Both the position numbers and the translations under genes were made by a program. From positions 1 through 8,280 of the forward strand of contig JAITDH010000023.1 of NCBI GenBank assembly GCA_031282665.1: a stretch of 8,280 bases of DNA, given 5' to 3'. Positions 1 to 8,280 of the stretch are shown in pieces. Below the pieces are notes generated by a model. It saw nothing but the letters and a program-made list of their open reading frames with translations, was not told the DNA's origin and ran no database searches. Position 1 is the stretch's first letter. Each line of letters opens with the position of its first letter. Source of the stretch: Zoogloeaceae bacterium (GTDB taxonomy: Bacteria; Pseudomonadota; Gammaproteobacteria; Burkholderiales; Rhodocyclaceae).

Positions 1-1224
<1,224 letters not shown>

Positions 1225-1242
1225 TGAGACAGGAATAAAACC

Positions 1243-5484
<4,242 letters not shown>

Positions 5485-5500
5485 TTTTCACCCTTGCACA

Positions 5501-5528
5501 AAGCCCTCCTCACGGAGGGCTTTTTCTT
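5501..5528 (+). terminator. Rho-independent terminator after rpoC
   Basis: A perfect 9-bp stem, AAGCCCTCC (5501-5509) against GGAGGGCTT (5514-5522), closes a four-base TCAC loop and runs straight into a T tract (TTTTTCTT, 5521-5528). It starts 17 bases after the rpoC stop codon. This is a textbook intrinsic terminator that should end the rpoB-rpoC transcript. On the other strand the stem is followed only by TTTGTG, so it is probably weaker for the convergent gene. Confidence 0.93.
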
Positions 5529-5550
5529 GCGGGCAGGAGACCGAGGACGG

Positions 5551-5575
5551 AAAAGTCAGCGGCGCTCCGCGCCGC
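5551..5575 (-). terminator. Candidate terminator of the ubi-family hydroxylase gene
   Basis: Read on the minus strand, a perfect 7-bp stem with arms GCGGCGC and GCGCCGC (5575-5559) and a three-base GGA loop is followed four bases later by TTTT (5554-5551). It lies about 60 bases past the stop codon of the minus-strand gene. The stem is strong but the T run is short and set back, so termination here is plausible rather than clear. The same bases can also take part in a larger fold (5536-5543 against 5590-5597). Confidence 0.45.
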
Positions 5576-5633
5576 ATGGACGATTCCGCCGGTCTCCGCC
5601 CCCTACCCTACTTCCTCCGTCTCCTGTCTCCCC

Positions 5634-6812
5634 TCACCCGATCCCCGCGGCGTAGCGCGCCAGCAGGTTTTTCATCGCGGGCAGGCGATGGGTCAGGGAA
5701 AGGCCGAGGCCGCGCAGGGCCGAGAGGCCCGGCAAGGGGGAAGAGAACAGGTGGGCCAGCAGGTCGGTGACGCTTTGCAACAAGCAGACTTCCTCCCTCC
5801 TCGCCCGTTGGTAGCGGGCAAGGAAGCTGGCCTCGCCGATATCCTGTCCTTCGACGGCGTTCTTGAGCAGGGCGGCCAGCACCCTCGCATCCTGGAATCC
5901 CAGGTTGATGCCGTGTCCGGTCAAGGGATGGATGCCATGCGCGGCGTCGCCGATCAGCGCCAGCCGGGGCGCGATGACATGCGGGACGCGGATCAGGCGC
6001 AGGGGGAAAGCGGCCGCGGGGGTGATGGTCGTCAGCGCGCCCAGTTTTTCCCCGCCAGCGGCGGCGACCTCGGCGGCCAGTTCCTCCGGCGTCAGCGCGA
6101 GGAGCGCCTGGGCTTTTTCTTCGGGTGCCGACCAGACGATGGAAATCCGTTCGCCCGGCAGGGGGAGCCAGGCCAATACGCCATCCGCGCGAAACCATTG
6201 CCAGGCCGTGCCGCGATGCGGTTTGGCGCAGGCGAAATTGGCGACCACGCCCGCCGCCCGGTAGGGAATGTCCCGCGCCGGCAATCCCGCCGCCTGCCGC
6301 ACCCAGGAATCCCGCCCGTCCGCCCCGATGACGAGCGGCGCCGCAAGAACCCGCCCATCCTCCAACGTCACGACCGCTTCTTTTTCGCCGATCTCCAGCG
6401 CCGCCGGGCGCGCCGGACAGAAGCGCGTCAGGTTCGCCTGCCGTTTCAGCCCCTCGCGCAATTCGCCGGCCATCGACGATGCTTCCAGTACCCAGGCCAG
6501 TTCCGCCATGCCGGCCTCTCGCGCGTCGAACATCAGGCGTCCGCCCGCACTGCCCTCCCGCACTTCCATGAAGCGGACTGCCGCCATGCGCGCCGGATCG
6601 AGATGCGCCCAGACGCCGATTTCCGCCAGGAAAGCGGCATTGGCCGGCGTGATGGCATAGACGCGGACATCCCAGGCATCGGGAGAAACCGGCTGCGGCA
6701 GGCCCGCATCCTCTTCGACCAGGGCGATGGAAAGGGAGCTGTCGCGCAGGGCAGCCGCCAGGGAAGCGCCGCTCAGGCCGCCGCCGACGAGAATGAGATC
6801 GAAGGTTTGCAT
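5634..6812 (-). CDS. FAD-dependent ubiquinone biosynthesis hydroxylase, UbiH/UbiF/UbiI family (392 aa)
   Basis: This family uses FAD, NAD(P)H and O2 to hydroxylate the aromatic ring of ubiquinone precursors, usually at the inner membrane with the Ubi complex. The N-terminal Rossmann motif GGGLSGASLAAAL gives GxGxxG at residues 10, 12 and 15, with Glu33 ending the second strand. The central DG motif is GADGRDSWVRQAAG (163-176). The second FAD motif is LIGDAAHGIHPLTGHGINLG (286-305), with Asp289 and Pro296. A C-terminal helical region follows (to 392). Length matches the family (~390-400). The start at 6812 places the FAD strand at residues 4-9, as in relatives; the frame stays open to ATG 6902, but those 30 extra residues look unlike the family. 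No good Shine-Dalgarno precedes 6812. Which ring carbon it hydroxylates (UbiH, F, I or broad-range UbiM) cannot be decided by eye, so no symbol is given. Family-typical GQG reads GHG here (299-301). Confidence 0.93.
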   Translation of the reverse strand: MQTFDLILVGGGLSGASLAAALRDSSLSIALVEEDAGLPQPVSPDAWDVRVYAITPANAAFLAEIGVWAHLDPARMAAVRFMEVREGSAGGRLMFDAREAGMAELAWVLEASSMAGELREGLKRQANLTRFCPARPAALEIGEKEAVVTLEDGRVLAAPLVIGADGRDSWVRQAAGLPARDIPYRAAGVVANFACAKPHRGTAWQWFRADGVLAWLPLPGERISIVWSAPEEKAQALLALTPEELAAEVAAAGGEKLGALTTITPAAAFPLRLIRVPHVIAPRLALIGDAAHGIHPLTGHGINLGFQDARVLAALLKNAVEGQDIGEASFLARYQRARREEVCLLQSVTDLLAHLFSSPLPGLSALRGLGLSLTHRLPAMKNLLARYAAGIG

Positions 6813-6847
6813 GATGGGTTCGGGAAGATCATCCAATAAACCGCGTA

Positions 6848-6853
6848 ATTGTA
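6848..6853 (-). promoter_or_regulatory. Possible -10 element for the ubi-family gene
   Basis: On the minus strand TACAAT matches the sigma70 -10 consensus at five of six positions and lies about 36 bases before the chosen ATG at 6812, giving a short leader. I could not find a convincing -35 at 16-18 bases, so the call rests on one hexamer and position. Confidence 0.25.
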
Positions 6854-7135
6854 ACCTGCCGGGAAAGGAAAAGGCCAGTCGAAAACGACAGCCGGAAAAC
6901 ACTCACCCGCCGCCGGTTGAAACAAATTTTCACCACATTCTTCTCGAATAAAATCAGACTCATCGGGAAACCGTGAAAAACGAGCTAACCGTTCCGCAGC
7001 ATGAAATATCGCATACGATTCAATATATTCCTTTCGTCATGACATGAAAAAATATCCATATACCAAAGACTGCTCCAGAAAACATTTATTTCCATCACGG
7101 AAAAATTGATTACATGAACAGGGAAATAAAAACGG

Positions 7136-7164
7136 TTTCCAACATAAAAAAACCAGTCTATGCT
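7136..7164 (+). promoter_or_regulatory. Possible sigma70-type promoter for the chemoreceptor gene
   Basis: TTTCCA (7136-7141) and TATGCT (7159-7164) each match consensus at four of six positions and are separated by exactly 17 bases. A start near 7171 would give a leader of about 115 bases containing both stem-loops. AT-rich DNA yields such matches often, so this is tentative. I looked for the flagellar sigma28 pattern (TAAA...GCCGATAA), common before chemoreceptor genes, and did not find it. Confidence 0.25.
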
Positions 7165-7190
7165 CATAGTACAGAAAAACAATAATTCAT

Positions 7191-7211
7191 CGACAGTGTA
7201 CCATGCTGTCG
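7191..7211 (+). promoter_or_regulatory. Stem-loop or dyad in the chemoreceptor leader
   Basis: CGACAG (7191-7196) and CTGTCG (7206-7211) are perfect reverse complements. Inside them two G-T wobbles and one T-A pair extend the fold to nine pairs around an ACC loop. No T run follows, so it is not a terminator. It could be an RNA structure in the 5' leader or a protein-binding dyad. Confidence 0.4.
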
Positions 7212-7226
7212 CAGCCTGAAAGAAAT

Positions 7227-7250
7227 CTCGCATGGAAATAAATATGCGAG
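7227..7250 (+). promoter_or_regulatory. Second stem-loop or dyad, just ahead of the chemoreceptor start
   Basis: CTCGCAT (7227-7233) and ATGCGAG (7244-7250) form a perfect 7-bp inverted repeat around a ten-base spacer, with one further possible G-T pair. It begins 16 bases after the first stem-loop and ends 24 bases before the Shine-Dalgarno. Both arms hold ATG codons (7232 and 7244) that are in frame with the chemoreceptor. Confidence 0.4.
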
Positions 7251-7273
7251 TGGATACCCATCATGTTCATCTC

Positions 7274-7280
7274 GAGGAGA
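7274..7280 (+). promoter_or_regulatory. Ribosome binding site fixing the chemoreceptor start
   Basis: GAGGAGA is a strong Shine-Dalgarno match five bases before ATG 7286. It favours this start over in-frame ATG 7232, ATG 7244 and GTG 7250, none of which has a comparable site. Confidence 0.75.
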
Positions 7281-7285
7281 ATCCA

Positions 7286-8280
7286 ATGAAAATCAAAACC
7301 AGAATTCGCATCCTTGCCACATCTTCCTGGCTGGCTCTGGTGATCGTCAGTCTGCTGGGATTGTACAATTCCTCGAATTCCGCCGACGCCATCCGCCGCC
7401 TGAACGGGGATACCATGCCCAAGATAGAGTCCGCGCTGAACTTCCGTGTCCATGTCAATAATCTACTGCGGTACATATATGAGGTAGGCAGCAAGGATGC
7501 CCTGCCGCATGAAGAACAGGTGCGAGAGCTGAAATATATCCTGGAGCATAAAAAGATAACGGATGAAGAAGTATTGAAATGGTTCAATACCTACGATAAT
7601 TTCGTAAAACATCCGGATGTCCAGGTCCTCTGGGAAAAAATCCTTCCCATATGGAAATCATGGCATCAAGATGTGAGCATGGAGGCTACCCGTATACTGG
7701 AAAAAGCCATCAACAATCCCACCCAGGCAAATCTGGAAAACTTTCATAAGGAAATCAGCCAGATCGGGATCAATCATCGCGCCGATACCTTGCAAATAAC
7801 TTCCATCATGGGAGATATCGTCAGCCTGAATGCCCGTTTGAGCAGGGAGATTGCCTCGCAAAGCGAATCAACGGCGAACAAGATCCTGTTCATCCAGATA
7901 GCAGTTTCCATATTGATTGTAATCGGCATCATTTTCATGGGACTGAAAACGCTGAAAGCCGTGGTGCATCCCCTCGAACAGGTACGCAATACGGTCGTCC
8001 GGGTGGAAAAGGAAAACGATCTGTGCCTACAGGTGGATTACCGCTCGACCGACGAAGTGGGCGAAACCGTCGATGCCTTCAACGCGATGATGAAACGCCT
8101 GCAATCTTCCTTCCAGGATATCCAGCAGCAGGTCGGCGAAGTCACCTATGCCGTCGAATCCCTGAACACCGCCGCGCAGCAGGTGGCGGCCAGTTCTTCC
8201 AGCCAGTCGAGTTCCACCTCCGCGATGGCCGCCTCGGTCGAGGAAATGACCGTTTCCATCAATACCGTGGCCTCCAGCGC
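7286..8280 (+). CDS. Methyl-accepting chemotaxis protein, N-terminal part (3' end outside window)
   Basis: This is a transmembrane chemoreceptor that would sense a periplasmic ligand and signal through CheA/CheW. The frame is open for 331 codons to the window edge with no stop. A short basic N-terminus (MKIKTRIR) leads into TM1 (about 9-27). Residues ~31-198 are a mainly helical periplasmic domain of four-helix-bundle size with several Trp (99, 116, 123, 126). TM2 is about 200-220. The HAMP linker (~221-275) shows the typical HPLEQVRNTV start and DEVGETVDAFNAMMKRL end. From ~280 the Ser/Ala/Gln-rich coiled coil of the signalling domain begins (AAQQVAASSSSQSSS, then SVEEMTVSINTVASS). The methylation sites, CheW-binding tip and any C-terminal pentapeptide lie beyond the window. 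The ligand is unknown. Sensor-coding DNA is much less GC-rich (21 of 60 in 7561-7620) than signalling-domain DNA (40 of 60 in 8161-8220). Confidence 0.95.
   Translation, partial: MKIKTRIRILATSSWLALVIVSLLGLYNSSNSADAIRRLNGDTMPKIESALNFRVHVNNLLRYIYEVGSKDALPHEEQVRELKYILEHKKITDEEVLKWFNTYDNFVKHPDVQVLWEKILPIWKSWHQDVSMEATRILEKAINNPTQANLENFHKEISQIGINHRADTLQITSIMGDIVSLNARLSREIASQSESTANKILFIQIAVSILIVIGIIFMGLKTLKAVVHPLEQVRNTVVRVEKENDLCLQVDYRSTDEVGETVDAFNAMMKRLQSSFQDIQQQVGEVTYAVESLNTAAQQVAASSSSQSSSTSAMAASVEEMTVSINTVASS

Larger units (their letters stand above)
6813..7285. other. Divergent intergenic region, AT-rich from about 6930
   Basis: This 473-base gap separates the minus-strand hydroxylase from the plus-strand chemoreceptor. 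Composition falls sharply: 20 of 60 bases are G or C in 7021-7080 and 18 of 60 in 7141-7200, against 36 of 60 in an rpoC line. It contains candidate promoter elements for both flanking genes, an 8-base palindrome GTCATGAC (7036-7043), a 12-base CTATG-CT-CATAG element (7158-7169), two stem-loops close to the chemoreceptor start, and seven CATG sites between 7000 and 7265. A stop-free minus-strand stretch (6985-7233) could encode 82 residues but has no ribosome binding site. I recognise no RNA gene, insertion-sequence end or tRNA remnant here. Confidence 0.7.

Noticed and set aside
5608..6198. A 196-codon minus-strand frame overlapping the hydroxylase gene in another frame
   Set aside because: Its product is Arg/Gly/Pro-rich, characteristic of an out-of-frame reading of a GC-rich gene, while the hydroxylase frame carries all the family motifs.
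6813..6902. Thirty extra N-terminal residues on the ubi-family hydroxylase, starting at ATG 6902
   Set aside because: Family members begin just before the FAD-binding strand, as the 6812 start does. The extension shows no recognisable targeting or domain sequence and would overlap the possible -10 element.
6966..7140. Perfect 9-base inverted repeat GGAAACCGT (6966-6974) and ACGGTTTCC (7132-7140)
   Set aside because: The arms are 157 bases apart and a 9-base match of this kind is roughly expected by chance in a region of this size. No element-like content or target duplication flanks it.
7001..7185. Three tiny plus-strand frames (13, 21 and 23 codons, from ATG 7001, 7044 and 7114)
   Set aside because: They are short, lack ribosome binding sites and are expected by chance in this DNA. 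The first (MKYRIRFNIFLSS) faintly resembles a receptor N-terminus but stops at once.
7232..7285. Upstream in-frame starts for the chemoreceptor (ATG 7232, ATG 7244, GTG 7250)
   Set aside because: None has a good ribosome binding site, and they add a His/Glu-rich stretch before the basic residues and TM1. ATG 7286 has GAGGAGA at proper spacing.

Overview
The window looks like a chromosomal segment of a high-GC betaproteobacterium, possibly of the Rhodocyclales or Nitrosomonadales type. The RpoC protein reads like betaproteobacterial RpoC through most conserved blocks, and the housekeeping genes are GC-rich (36 of 60 bases in one hand-counted rpoC line, 2281-2340). The genus cannot be fixed by eye.

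Layout. Positions 1-1224 are the 3' part of rpoB. After 18 bases comes a complete rpoC (1243-5484). Together they encode the beta and beta' subunits that form the catalytic centre of RNA polymerase. A strong intrinsic terminator (5501-5528) follows rpoC. No ribosomal-protein or elongation-factor gene lies behind it, so the transcription unit appears to end there. On the opposite strand, converging on rpoC, is a complete FAD-dependent hydroxylase of the UbiH/UbiF/UbiI (ubiquinone ring hydroxylase) family (5634-6812), with its own candidate terminator hairpin in the 149-base convergent gap.

Positions 6813-7285 form a divergent, AT-rich intergenic region. It holds a possible -10 element for the ubi gene, a possible sigma70-type promoter for the right-hand gene, and two small stem-loops just ahead of that gene's start. 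From 7286 to the right edge runs the 5' part of a methyl-accepting chemotaxis protein (MCP): TM1, a periplasmic helical sensor domain, TM2, HAMP, and the start of the cytoplasmic signalling coiled coil. It is cut off by the window end.

The genes fall into three unrelated tasks: transcription, respiratory quinone synthesis and chemosensing. Only rpoB and rpoC form an evident operon. I see no mobile element, CRISPR array, tRNA, rRNA or obvious novel system. The points most worth a second look are the break in the usual rpoC-rpsL neighbourhood, the AT-rich intergenic/sensor stretch next to GC-rich signalling code, and the structured leader before the MCP.
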